Shown here: piece by piece, positions 12,092-23,070 of the stretch | Layout: the number at the start of each line of letters is the position of its first letter | How positions within the stretch are numbered: the first letter of the stretch is position 1 | Source of the DNA: Oxyruncus cristatus | Taxonomy: Eukaryota > Chordata > Aves > Passeriformes > Cotingidae | Direction: 5' to 3' | DNA length: 64,000 nt | Assembly (NCBI GenBank): GCA_013399855.1 | Contig: VXAY01007414.1 | Coordinates: 434,625-498,624 of the forward strand | Position numbers and translations under genes: made by a program | Notes under the pieces: generated by a model | Databases searched by the model: none | What the model was told of the DNA's origin: nothing | The model's input: only the letters and a program-made list of their open reading frames with translations

Positions 12092-13886
12092 GTAAGTCAA
12101 ATTTGTATCTGGCTTTTTGTTTGACAGTCCTTGTAACTCGTACAAAATTGAGTGTTACCTCATTACAAAAGGTGAAAATGTAACAAAATATTAAACAATT
12201 TTTTTTCAGGTGGCCTGTGATTCAGTTACCCCCTTGAAATTCAAAGAAACAATAATAAGAATTAATCTATTCAGTATTACCTTGGAATTGTTTGTTGAAA
12301 CAGAAATTTCTGAAGAGCTTTTCATTTTTTTCTGTGTATACACAGAGAAAGAGGTGAAGGTGAGACTCTTGATCTTAGTGTATGGGTCTCCCATCTACCT
12401 TTCACAGCTGAAGGGAAAATATGGAACAGCTGTTAACTTCTGTTACACTTTCAGTATTGGCACCATTGCCCAGGAGGAAAGAAAATATCTGCAGAGTGTG
12501 GCTGGCTCTGTTACTCTTTCATTTGCTTTCTTTTCTATTTTTTAGTTTCGTAATGCAAACAGAACCGATTTATTCATAACTGTCTGCCTCCTCGAAGCAG
12601 CTTTGACGCCCAGATTGGTCTGTCAGCAGCATGCCTTAAGGTGGTTTGCTTCTTGCCTGTCTGAAGTTGCTTTTCAGCAGCAAAAAGTAGATGTAGGGTC
12701 AGAGGAGATGTGACACGCTGATGTATTTCTCGGAGCAGGTGGAGGCTGCTGACACACCGACCTTCTGAATTCAGGGAATGCCGTGCAAGTATCTCTTCAC
12801 AGCCTAACTCTGGACTCTGGGTTTGGGTGAAATAATAGAGTTTAATTTGTTCAGCTTTACAAATAATCTACTGTCCATTCCTTAATTAGGGTTTTTTTCA
12901 TTCAACCATCAGAATTTAGAGTTTGGTCTAAAAGATCTTGTGCTTGTTATTCTCAGTTTAACAAATGACTGGCAGCAAACCTGTGTGAAAGTTTTTTTCC
13001 CTTAGTTTTCCTTAGTTTCCTTAGTGGTTTATAGATACTTCAGCACTAATAACAAATTAATTGTAAATAAGGAATAAAACCAATGTGGAAAAATACTGTA
13101 GTCTGTTATGGAGTTCTTTGAATTCCCAGTCTCTTTGAAGCCTTCCAAACTTGAGAGGCTTTGGAGATCAGACTATTGTTACAGGTTTTGAATGATTGTA
13201 ATTTGGTAACTCCCCACTAGAACTTCTCTTCGACAGGGTCTCTAGACATCCCAGGTGCTATCACTACTTCAGAAACTGTTAAAGTCCATATATATCCAGC
13301 TAAAATTGCTGCAAGACTTCAGCTCTAACAGGGATGATCTATTCCTTATTTTTAAACAGCTTTACTCCTTTCCTTTGAAAGTCTTGATTTTTTTTTTTCT
13401 CCCCACTTATCTCTTCCATGAACTTTAGTGACTGTGTGGAATGTGCTGGGTGGTGGATAAAGATAGCATACAAATTAAATAAAGGGGTGGGAGGGGGGTG
13501 AAATCCAGAGATTAGATCTTTTGGAGTCATGTAAATATTTAGTTCCAGTGTTGCAGACACTGCAAACCCAGTTTGAACAGCCTACAGCATTACGCCCTAC
13601 ACATTTTGTAATTTGAGCTTTTTCTGAAGGCAATAAATTACAGAAGGAATGCAGTAACTGTTCCTGATATTTGTTTAAAATGTGTCATCCTTCCTAATTT
13701 ATTGAGGCTAAAATTCATTCTCCTGCTTCTATTTTTTGATCATTAGACATATGTGTTATCTGAGTTGCATATAATGAGTTTTTTAATAATTTTAAAACAA
13801 AATAACTTTGAAATTACTGTTAGAGCATCAAAATACCTTTCTTGGAAAGGGGAAAGACTGAAGACTCCATCCATTCAGCATTACTG

Positions 13887-13903
13887 AAAAAAAAAAAAAA
13901 AAA
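13887..13903. repeat. A17 mononucleotide run
   Basis: Seventeen consecutive A bases. No flanking retrotransposon body or target duplication was recognised, so this is a simple homopolymer rather than a demonstrable retrotransposon tail. Confidence 0.9.
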
Positions 13904-14098
13904 GATAAACTGAGCAGAAACCACATTAAAATATGCAGAAATAAGGGATACAAGTTGATTGTAAGAAATTTGCTTACTTGACATCTCATCACAAGTCAAT
14001 GAACATGTATCAGCTGACTCATCAGATGCAGTAAGACTTTAATGATAGTGGCATTACCGTTCAGAGGGGGATTTTTTTACCGTGCCTGTGCGTGCACA

Positions 14099-14345
14099 CC
14101 TGTGTATTTTGTGTGTGTGTGTTTGTGTGTATTTGTCTCTAACCCTGTGTATAGATACACAGTTATGTGTATATATGTACATAGTTATATGTGTGTGTGT
14201 GTGTTCATGTGTGTGTATGTATAATGCGTGCTTTCTTAGCTGCTCCATGAATAAGACTATAATACAATTTTGCGTTGGAGGGTGTATATGTGTGTTTAGC
14301 ATCCATACTTTCTTTTTCCTGCCCTTATATATGTATGTGTGTAGC
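14099..14345. repeat. Diverged (TG)n microsatellite cluster
   Basis: TG runs occur at 14111-14130, 14191-14204 and 14208-14220, with further TGTATATATG-type sequence to about 14345. The regular alternation produces apparent open frames on both strands over 14042-14435 (valine/cysteine-rich or histidine/threonine-rich), which are artefacts of the repeat. Confidence 0.85.
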
Positions 14346-14739
14346 AGTGATATAGAAGATGAACCACAAATACAAATGTTGGTAACATATACATGTATCA
14401 CAAACAAAATCTGTAAGATGTATGGGATGACATGAATTAAAATGTCACAATTTATTTTCCAGGTTCCTTTTCTCCATTCTTACTTCTCCAGCTGCTCCAA
14501 TATCTGGAAAGTGGCAGCATTGTCCATGGTGGGAATTTCCCTCCCTGTAGGAGGCCTATCAAGGATAGTAACTAATGCAACAACATTTTCTAGTCTTTCT
14601 GTCAAATCTCTCTGTTCCAGCTGAAACTTGAAACACCCCAATATTTACAGTCAGGAAGTAGTCCCTTGTATATCATACAATTTCTCTCCTAGGTTGCTCT
14701 AAACCCTGTCAGGTCCACAACCAACAGAAAATCAAGACT

Positions 14740-14777
14740 GGTTTTTTGTTTGGTTGGTTTTTGGTTTTTTTTTTTTT
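14740..14777. repeat. G/T-rich low-complexity tract
   Basis: T runs are spaced by GG (TTTGGTTGG type) and end in a pure T run of about 13. It is similar in composition to the larger tract at 36661-36740. Confidence 0.75.
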
Positions 14778-16339
14778 GAGAACTTTCTTCTCTTGTCCAT
14801 TTTAGCCATCAGTGTCTGATATGGCACACTTACCCCTGGTTTGCAGAAAATAAACATCAGGGAAAAAAAATATTTGATCCTGTCAGATCATACTTTATCA
14901 CCTCCACCAGCAAGGTCAGCTCTGAATATTGTTTGCATCTTCCACTGTGTGCTAATGGTTTCCTCCAGGCTTCGTTTATTCAGATAAATCCCTCCCTGGA
15001 TGTGCCTCCTCAGGATCCATTTCTACTTTTGATAATCTGCCACAAATCAGCAGTAGAGTCATGGCCAGGTAAAATGCCAGCAGCGATTACTGATGGTTAG
15101 CTAAGGTGATGACCTGAAACCTCCCAGCTGTGCACACATGACGCCTCCTCCGCCCCGAAGGTTTGTTGCCCTGTTTGTGATAGCCTGTTCTGGAAAGGAA
15201 AGCTCACAGAGACAGAGGCCATCTTTGTTTGCACAAGGGGCTTGGGATACCGCCGCGAGGCAAATAGCTTGGAGCTAAGGTGGTGTGCGGTAAACTGGGA
15301 CCTGAGTTTACAGCAGCCTGGGGGGGTGGTGGTGGTGCAGATGTGTCTTTTGCACCCCAAAATACCCCCAGGGGAATGCAGCACCCTTCGGCTGCAGCTC
15401 TGTGACCCACAGCCCAGCAGATCCCCCTCACACTGCAGGTGTTTCCCCTTCTAAGATAATTCTGTAGCTGGGCAACAGGGCTCCCTCCACCTGGAAGCCT
15501 GGAAAGCTGAGCAAGAAAGTACTGTTTCTGTAGGTAATGCAAGTTTCTGCAGGAGCTTTGAATACCTTACCTCTGCCAAGGCTATCTCATCTGTGGTATT
15601 GAAAGGAAGATGCTAATGTCATCCCCAGTAAAGTTAGAAAGAAAAAAAGAGAAAGTTAAAAGGAAGTAGTCTGGGTCGTCTTAAGTTTGAGATGGTGTGA
15701 ATCATCTGCTGTGGAGCTCATGGCAGGACACAGTCACAAGTTAGGTGGGGTTGACTCTGGTCACCAGAGAAGGCTAGAGAGCAGGAACAAGTGTAAAAGC
15801 TGGGTCAGTGGCTGCAACGGTGAAAAAGAGTTAGCAATTAAGAGGTTAAAATGCTAACCTGGCCATGGGAGGGGAATAATCCCTGCTGTGAACCTGTTTT
15901 ACAAGTCACCTCTCTAAAAAAACCTTTCTGAGGGGCAGAGAACAAAAATGAATGTGTAGAAGTTTTTCAGAGCAGGAGCTTTTGAGCCTGGGGTAAGAAA
16001 GTGAGCTGGAAGAAGTTTGCCACAGCTTTTTTCTGTTGTTGTTTGAGTAGGAAGTAGGCTGGGATATGTGGAAGGGTCAAGAGCAGCTCCACTGCTTCAG
16101 CCAGTGCTCCATGAAAAGAAATTTTCTTGGCAAACGAAATTAGATTTCAATCAATTAGAAACAAAATCCAAATCCTTCTGGTGTCTGTGCAGGGCTGAGC
16201 GCCTAGAAAATGGTGGTTGAGGGTTTTTTTGTTATGTTCATTTAGGTCTGAACATGACAGGTAACTCTGGCATCTGGGCAGGTGTGGCTAAGGTTACCAT
16301 GGAGATCCATGATGTCATGCTTGATAGAGCATGTCAAGA

Positions 16340-16620
16340 CAGCTAATCTAACATGTAGATGTTCAAAAAGTCCCATAGGCCAGGACTAAGCTTTATGCAA
16401 ATAACAAAGTTACGCTGCAAAAGGGCGAAAGAAAACACGGCTGAGACATGGCATGCATTGTACCTGGCAGCTTGGAAGGATTATTACAGGCTTCATCATA
16501 AATTAAAACTTTCAGGAGTAAAGGAAGAGGATTTCAGACCAACTCTGGCCTCACCTGCGGAATCTCACATTTCGGTAAATAAGCCTCTTTCTGTTTCTGC
16601 CCTCGCTGTGAAAAAATGCT
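16340..16620. promoter_or_regulatory. Candidate enhancer with adjacent octamer and SOX cores
   Basis: ATGCAAAT (perfect octamer motif) at 16395-16402 is followed immediately by AACAAAG (SOX core, reverse orientation) at 16403-16409, in complex non-repetitive sequence. An 88-codon open frame crosses the segment, but it has no splice sites or family similarity that I recognise. The enhancer role is inferred from motif and texture only. Confidence 0.3.
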
Positions 16621-16972
16621 TTTGAAATCGTGGAGTTTGCTTCACCACATTGTTTCTGCTGGCAGCAGGGCTGAGTCAACAAAGCAAGTTTTCTGGCAGG
16701 GCATGTTCTCTTTTCTCTTTCAAAAATAAGTTTTTTATTGAATGAACTGAGAATTCGGAATTATTTGAAAGGCATTGTAATGTATCATGTTGATTATGTG
16801 AATCATACTGCAAAAATGTCCTAGGTAGTGTTTTGGAAGAGACACTAAGAATGGAGACACTGTATTTATTTGTAGATTATTGCCAGATGTCTCTCCTTTA
16901 ACTGTTAAAATAGAACCTTAAAATTACAACAGCATTTATTCCAGGATATGGTATCTGTTAAAATACTGAAGA

Positions 16973-16985
16973 TTTTTTTTTTTTT
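16973..16985. repeat. T13 mononucleotide run
   Basis: Thirteen consecutive T bases in otherwise AT-rich intronic sequence. No associated transposon was recognised. Confidence 0.85.
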
Positions 16986-17739
16986 ACATGGATCATAGTA
17001 TCAGTTGGTTAAACTGACTTTGAGTGCGTACTTTGATATCACAGGTAATGCTTGGACACTTCTTAATAGATTTTTTTCCTTGGGTAAAAGTACATTAGTA
17101 AAGGGTGAACACATTTGGAGGTGAAATTTAACAGCAAAAAAGCTAGGGGGACTTCAGGATTTTAGGTATAAACACAAGGGGATATTTTCAGTCCCTCTGG
17201 GTGGACAGTAAACCCCCTTGTTCTTAGCTGCAACCACTTTTGTGCTCGCTTCAACCGGAACAGATCAAGTAAACACCAGTAGGTAAGGGATGGCCCCCCC
17301 GCTGGCACCGCTGGAGATGATAACGGGAAGCGGGATTAGGGCTACAGAGTTCAGTGGGTTCAAATCGCTCACTGTGGAAAGGGGTAGTTCTCGGTGGGAG
17401 AGGATGGGGGCAATTTCCAGGCTTAAAAATGCAAAAAGAGAAAAATCTCGGGTTCTGCCTGGAGACACCTGAGAATTGTAAACTTGAGAGGAACTTCAGT
17501 TCAATGTAGAGCCTCAGTAGGATTTAGGGAATGAGTGGGCTGCAGAACAGGGTAAGCACATTGTCTAATTCCAGGTGAAAAAACATAGTATAAAGGTTTT
17601 TTGATGTTCTGCGCTGCTTGATCAGGCAAGGTTAAATAAACTTTTTTTTGAATGTGTAGTGATTTTTAAAGTCGAAGAATTGAAAGTAGTACAAGTGAAG
17701 AAATCACTAGCTAATTTTTTTTTTTAGTCACAACTCTTT

Positions 17740-18050
17740 TGCTTTTACTCCTAGTTATATCTTGAAACTGATCCATTAATGGGTATATTTTAGAATTAAT
17801 TTCAATTGAGCGTTTCTCCAAGAGCCTGAGTGTTAATTATTTAGTACTTGCATATGTACAAATAACAGTGTGTCGAAGGAACTAGCATATTTTGCATTCA
17901 TTACACTGTTGCTGATTGATGCCATGGAATCCTGTAGGGAGAAATTGATTTAGTGTTAATATTGTATGAATACTTTTTTGGTCTGTACTAGTTTAAAAAA
18001 ATACATCCAGTTTTAAAATGTGAAAAATGTGATTTTAGCCTGGATATATG
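17740..18050. promoter_or_regulatory. Candidate conserved non-coding element in intron 2
   Basis: AT-rich but non-repetitive sequence with several TTAAT/TAATT cores (for example near 17795 and 17835) and no open frame. It resembles vertebrate conserved non-coding elements by texture. No alignment was possible. Confidence 0.28.
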
Positions 18051-19727
18051 TTGCTGCAGATTTTTCTACTTGAAAACATCCATTTCATTGAATTACTACT
18101 TGGTTCACATACTGCTGTATTTAATGTGTCAGCAAAAAATGCCTATTTTTATCTGAGAAGTCAGTGTCATACAGCTGGAGCTTGCTGTTGTGTCAGCATA
18201 GGCCGTAGGTGCTTGTTCAGGGGAAAAGCAAAGTCTCAGAAGTTGTTTCAGGAGATTTCTGTGAGTCCCTGCCTCCTCTCCACCGATGAGTGCCACCTCC
18301 CTGCCCCGATGAGACAGCAGTTCCCCCTCCGCCCTGAATGGTCTGTGTGAGCCCAGCAGAGCACGTTGCACGTTCCCCAGCATCCGCACGTGTCCCCTGT
18401 CTCACGTACATCTGGTACTACAATTTATAGCTTTCCAGGGCCGCTCTGTGTTAAGGGCAACTGCTCATATTTTACACTGTTAAAAGCGCCTAAGAAAAGC
18501 TATGAAAATGAACATATGAAACATGATTACAAGGTTAAATCTCTGATGGATTCCAAGCCCTTAGCTTTTGTTTATGGAAGGACATGAGGTGACATGTCCA
18601 TTTGTTTTGAGTTGGAACATGCTCTTTAGCCCCCAGATAATGCTGTGATTGCAAGATATTTATAAATAACTCGAGAGATAAATGGACAAAGAGCTAGTTC
18701 ATTAGCAAAGTAAAGTGGATTTACTTTGTATTCACTCTAAATGAAAATGCTGAGGAAGAAGAATACTCCTAGTAGAATGTCTCAGTGGAAAGTCTCAATT
18801 TTACTCAAGTTTACAAAAGTAAGGCAACATATTAAGATACATATTAAATTACTACCCATAAGGTACTTTGGGAGTAACTGAAGTTTAACTAGATTGGTAA
18901 TACTTGATTCAATAAATACAAGTTTCTTAATTTGTATCTATCAGTTAAAAGTAATTTTAAAAGCTGTTCTTTTGGAAAAGCAAGCAAAACAAATCTGCAA
19001 AAAGGCTAATAAAGGAATTAGTTTTCTTTTTCCTTCCCTCCCCCATGCAAACCGCACATCAGTGCAGTTACTTTGCCCCAACAGGATTAGTAACTTTTCT
19101 TCTGTGGCAACGCCTCTGCATTTTAAATAGCATGTAACTATGTAACTCTGTAGTCCCAGGTAGTTGTTCATACTTATCTTTGTTCATGTGAATTTTGTAC
19201 GTAAATTTTTCTGATCTAATTTTAGGACAAGCAAAAGTGTTTTTAGAATTCTTTGCGTTCAGTTGACTGAATAAATGCCTGCAATAATCTTGTACTTATT
19301 GATAGATTAGTAAAGAATCTAGGACTATGGTATCCCTGAAAGCATATTTCAGGCAGCTACATTCAAGAGTGTTGCCTGTGGAAACCTCTCCCACTTATTG
19401 TAGACACCTGGGATTCCTTGGGTTTCAGAAACTTAAGCTTTTCTGGCCCAGCGTGTCCTGAGGCATTTATAGGTGTGTTTTTGCACATACTTGGTTTAGC
19501 CCTGCATTGCCTCTGTAGATGACTACCAAAATGATGACTGTACAGTCAGCAGGGCCATGTTTGGGGGTGGGTTCAGTACAGGACTGCCTCCTTCAGTGGT
19601 GGAGAGGAGCACCTGCATGAAGGGTACTTGGCCACTGGTTCCTCTTCTAATTCTCCTTTTAAACCAAAGCACCTTGTTTGCTGTGCTTCATGCCCAGCTC
19701 AGGGGGAAGCAGTATGGGAGGTGTCCT

Positions 19728-19759
19728 CATTCTAGATGTGGCACCATTCTAGATGTGGC
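19728..19759. repeat. 17-bp tandem duplication
   Basis: CATTCTAGATGTGGC occurs at 19728-19742 and again at 19745-19759, period 17, with the copies identical over 15 bases. This looks like a recent local slippage duplication. Confidence 0.85.
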
Positions 19760-20139
19760 TTGTCAGTGATCCCAAAATCCCCAAATTACTTTCAAGGCCC
19801 TTATTCGTTTATGAGAGCATGAGAAGTTTGTGACAGAAGTGACAGTGAAGCCCTGGAAGCTCTGGTCTACAGACACTTTTGGCCATGCTGTTTTTGAGCA
19901 GGTGTTCTCTCTTGGCCGTAGTTCTGGGGGTGTGTTACGGAAGGTGTGAGGATCACGTGGTTGGCAGATGATCACAGACAGGCAGAGGTCTTGGGTGAGA
20001 GCAGCAGTTGATGCTGGTGGTAGTGCTGAGGTTACAGCATAGCTTCCCTGGTCATTGCTCAAGGGTTCCTTCTGTAGCCTGTGATTAGCCTGAATATTTA
20101 TGAATATTTGCTGTGTCCCAAGATCATTTCCCTGCAAAT

Positions 20140-20420
20140 AGTTGTGAATGTGCTTGGGTTATTCTAGTTTCAGCTGAATAGTCCTGTTAGCTTCCCACTG
20201 GGAGCGTTTTTGTGCTCTTTGCACATTGTCACTTGGGATGGGACAACATATTTATGTCAGTTATTAGCAAAGTAAATGCACCTCTGAACAATTGCTTCTG
20301 TATTATGGCATTTTTCAATTGATTTTCTAACAAAGGCAGATTTCACTGAAGTCACCTGATTAACTGGTTTGGTTTTACAATAACCCCTGGGATTTACATC
20401 TCTTTTCTGGGCTCAGATAG
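20140..20420. promoter_or_regulatory. Candidate conserved non-coding element in intron 2
   Basis: Mixed-complexity sequence without repeats or sustained frames. It is rich in short transcription-factor-like cores, including CAATTG, GATTAACTGG and AACAAAG-type sequence around 20290-20370. It is included because its texture differs from the neighbouring low-complexity spacer. Function is not shown. Confidence 0.25.
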
Positions 20421-22882
20421 AAGAACAAGAATAAATAAGACAAACAAATAAATTATGAACATATATTCCAATTTCTCTTCTCTTCAAATGAGTTGAGTAC
20501 ATGAGGAAAAACAGCGCTGTTGTTAAAATTGGGGCCAACACCTGTGACTCTGACAACTGCCCCGGAGATGTGTGTTTTTAACATTCACCCAGTCATGGTA
20601 ATTGTGCCAGTTCAGTAAATTCAAAATCCGGTGATATTAAGTTTTGCATCTTGGCACAGCCAGCCAGTGCAGGGACTTATTGTTGCTTGAGATTGTTTTG
20701 AAGGGTCCTGTTTTGGTTTTGTGGATTTTTGTTGTAGTTTGTACCTTTTGTACTACTGAATTTTGTGTGGTCTCTTGTGCAGTGGATGGTAGTGATTGAA
20801 TTCATTCACGAGGATATTGCTGCCTTCATAAACACTGACCAGTGTCATTTGTTAAAGTTTGGGAAAGGTTTTCATTAGATGATCAATACACTGCCATAGG
20901 TGCACTTCACTTTAAAAAAAATAATCTAAAATTCAAAATTAGTTGATAAAGGAATAGAGAAGCTATTCTCTATGCCTGAAATCCAAAAGACGAGTAATAT
21001 GTTTTTCACCATGATTTCTGCCCCTTAAGGGGAGAAAACGCCCCTAAAACGTCTTGGGAACTGAACATAGGATTATCAGCCATGCACATGATTTACGTTC
21101 TGGTCTTTAATAATTACAGATTTTTTTAGTCCTACATCTTGAGATTTGTTTTATCACCCAAAATTATGTTGTTGTTAGTTGTAAGACTGGATCTTCCTGA
21201 TACCTACATGAATGTCCAGTTCTGTTTTCTACTGCTGAATTCCTGGCAATGTTAATGTCTCATGACTGTAAATTCCAGAGCTCAACTAAGTTTTAAGAAC
21301 ATTTCAGCCTCTAAGGGGTTTACATTTCTTGCGTATACATTTCATAAACTCTCTTCATGCTCTTGCAGTTATTTCTTTCACTAATTTCCACTAATGGTAC
21401 TTCAGTTTCAGTTGAGGCTAAATATTTCTTCAGTCTGGAGGGTGATATCTGTCTTCCAAGAAAGGGGGAAGGCAGCAAGAGGAAGAAGTAAAGAGTGAAA
21501 GCCAAAGACTTAAAACATTTTTTGTATTTGAAGGAAGTTGATTCTGATTTTAAATCTTACGTTATATATTCATCTCAGATACACTTACTGCCAGATGAAC
21601 AAGCAGAGACTTTTCCAATTTGCACCTATTTTGTGGGTATGTGGGTGTCTAAAGTCTGGAAACAGACCTGATGTCGATGTCTATGCATGAGCTTTGAGCT
21701 TTCTTCCACTGTGCTTTGAAAGCATAATTTTAGATGCATTTATTCATTTGTAGCCCTATTTTTAGTAACACAAAATACCATACATCAGACTGTTGTAATT
21801 AGTAATAAACTACTCACAGAAGGAACAAATATTTGACTTTGATTAGAATAAGTAAGAAGAAATGTCACTTACTTCCCATTGGCTGAATAAGTAAGCCATT
21901 GTATGACATTGGTTCATTGATTTAAATGACAATAAATATTGTTTGGAAGGAAAAATTATTATTTAACATAATGTAAAAAAAATAACTTGAAAGATGTAAC
22001 ATAAACACTTCCATTAGAAGTGTGGACCCAAAAAATTAGGGTATTTATAAAATTCCCTGTAGACCTTTGCAAACTCTTTATTTCCCTTTTTTTTAAAATA
22101 ATGAATTCTTGATCTAGGTTATATTTTGCCCAAAAATCTTCAGATAAAAACGCACTCCAAAGCATCACAGATGTTGTGTGCGAATTTCACTCTTTCCTTA
22201 TGGATACCATGTGGGATTTATTTTTTTAAAAAAAGCTGTTTAAAATAAAAATTGCTAAATAGCTTTGCATTAAACAGACAACATTATGTCAACATCTACT
22301 ACCCCAGGATACGGGAGAACCTCGGTATTCCTCTGTTCTTAGAGTGGAATCACCAGGGTAATGCAAGATTTGTCCGTAACTGCTAATCCAAGCTGCCATC
22401 TTTTTGGCTAATACTAAATCCAGCATGGGGGATGCAGGCAGGATGGTGCCTTCTGCCAGCCTCTGGCATGCTCCTGCATGGGTGAGTTGCTGAGGAGGAT
22501 TTCTGCACTACACAGACTGGGGACTCTCTGTTTTGCCACAGACAATTAGTGTGGTGTCTGTCACTGGAGAATTTAGATGAGAACATGTGATAGAAACAGC
22601 ATAAAAAGCTTTCTGGAAGTCAGTGGAGAACCTCTCCCTCCTGAACATCACAGAAGGGTGGGATGGGGAGGAGCGAGGAGGCGCAGATCACAAAATGTTT
22701 TTCTTGGCCCTCATAGCACTGGTATTGATGTCAGTAAAATGTTCCTGCTGACCCGGGTACAGTTGGCTCGAGCCCCCAGCAGATTGTCTGACCGAAGTGC
22801 TCTTCCTCTGATATCAGATGCAAGCATTTAACTTCTGGCTCATGTGTACTTCCCTTCTGTTTTATTTTTGCCAAGTGCTTTC

Positions 22883-23070
22883 CACACCGGACGTTGCGGC
22901 AGGCGCCTTCCCGTGCGGGCAGGTCCCACAGGCACCTGCTGCTGCCGCTGCTCCCGGCACGCCAGGCTCGCCACTCCCTCGCACCCGGCAGCTGCCGGGC
23001 ACTGCTGCGAGGGCTCCTGGCCACAGCCTTCTAATCCGGTCCTGAGCAACTGGGTTAATCCCGCACTGAG
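22883..23070. promoter_or_regulatory. Intragenic mini CpG island
   Basis: I count about 16 CpG dinucleotides in about 190 bp, against a strongly CpG-poor background. The patch contains a perfect 16-bp palindrome (CCCGGCAGCTGCCGGG, 22984-22999) nested within an outer CTCGCA/TGCGAG inverted pair (22978-22983 and 23006-23011). It lies 10.8 kb into intron 2. Possible roles are an alternative SKT promoter, a promoter of a non-coding RNA, or a non-promoter CpG patch. A 75-codon frame starting at 22818 runs through it and is discussed as a finding. Confidence 0.5.

Larger units (their letters stand above)
12092..22860 (+). other. KIAA1217/SKT intron 2, proximal part
   Basis: Intron 2 starts with GTAAGT at 12092 and does not end in the window. 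This part contains no exon I can support. It holds a 17-base A run (13887-13903), a diverged TG microsatellite (about 14099-14345), a G/T-rich tract (14740-14777), a 13-base T run (16973-16985), a 17-bp tandem duplication (19728-19759), and enhancer-like stretches near 16340-16620, 17740-18050, 18460-18740 and 20140-20420. The next SKT exon expected from the mammalian protein, beginning with TRSPKL-like sequence, was not seen. Confidence 0.75.

Noticed and set aside
11783..12124. Reading exon 2 as a self-contained 113-codon gene starting MFFGFF
   Set aside because: The first residues come from the intron's T-rich acceptor tract and the last from beyond the GTAAGT donor. The family match covers only 11805-12091.
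14042..14435. 117-codon frames on both strands
   Set aside because: These arise from the TG/CA microsatellite, which reads open on both strands with repetitive residues.
17335..17375. tRNA-like B-box GGTTCAAATCG
   Set aside because: The flanking bases do not form a T-arm stem, and no A-box, anticodon arm or acceptor stem fits.
19942..19949. T-box half site AGGTGTGA
   Set aside because: An 8-mer is expected about twice in 64 kb on two strands, and there is no supporting cluster.
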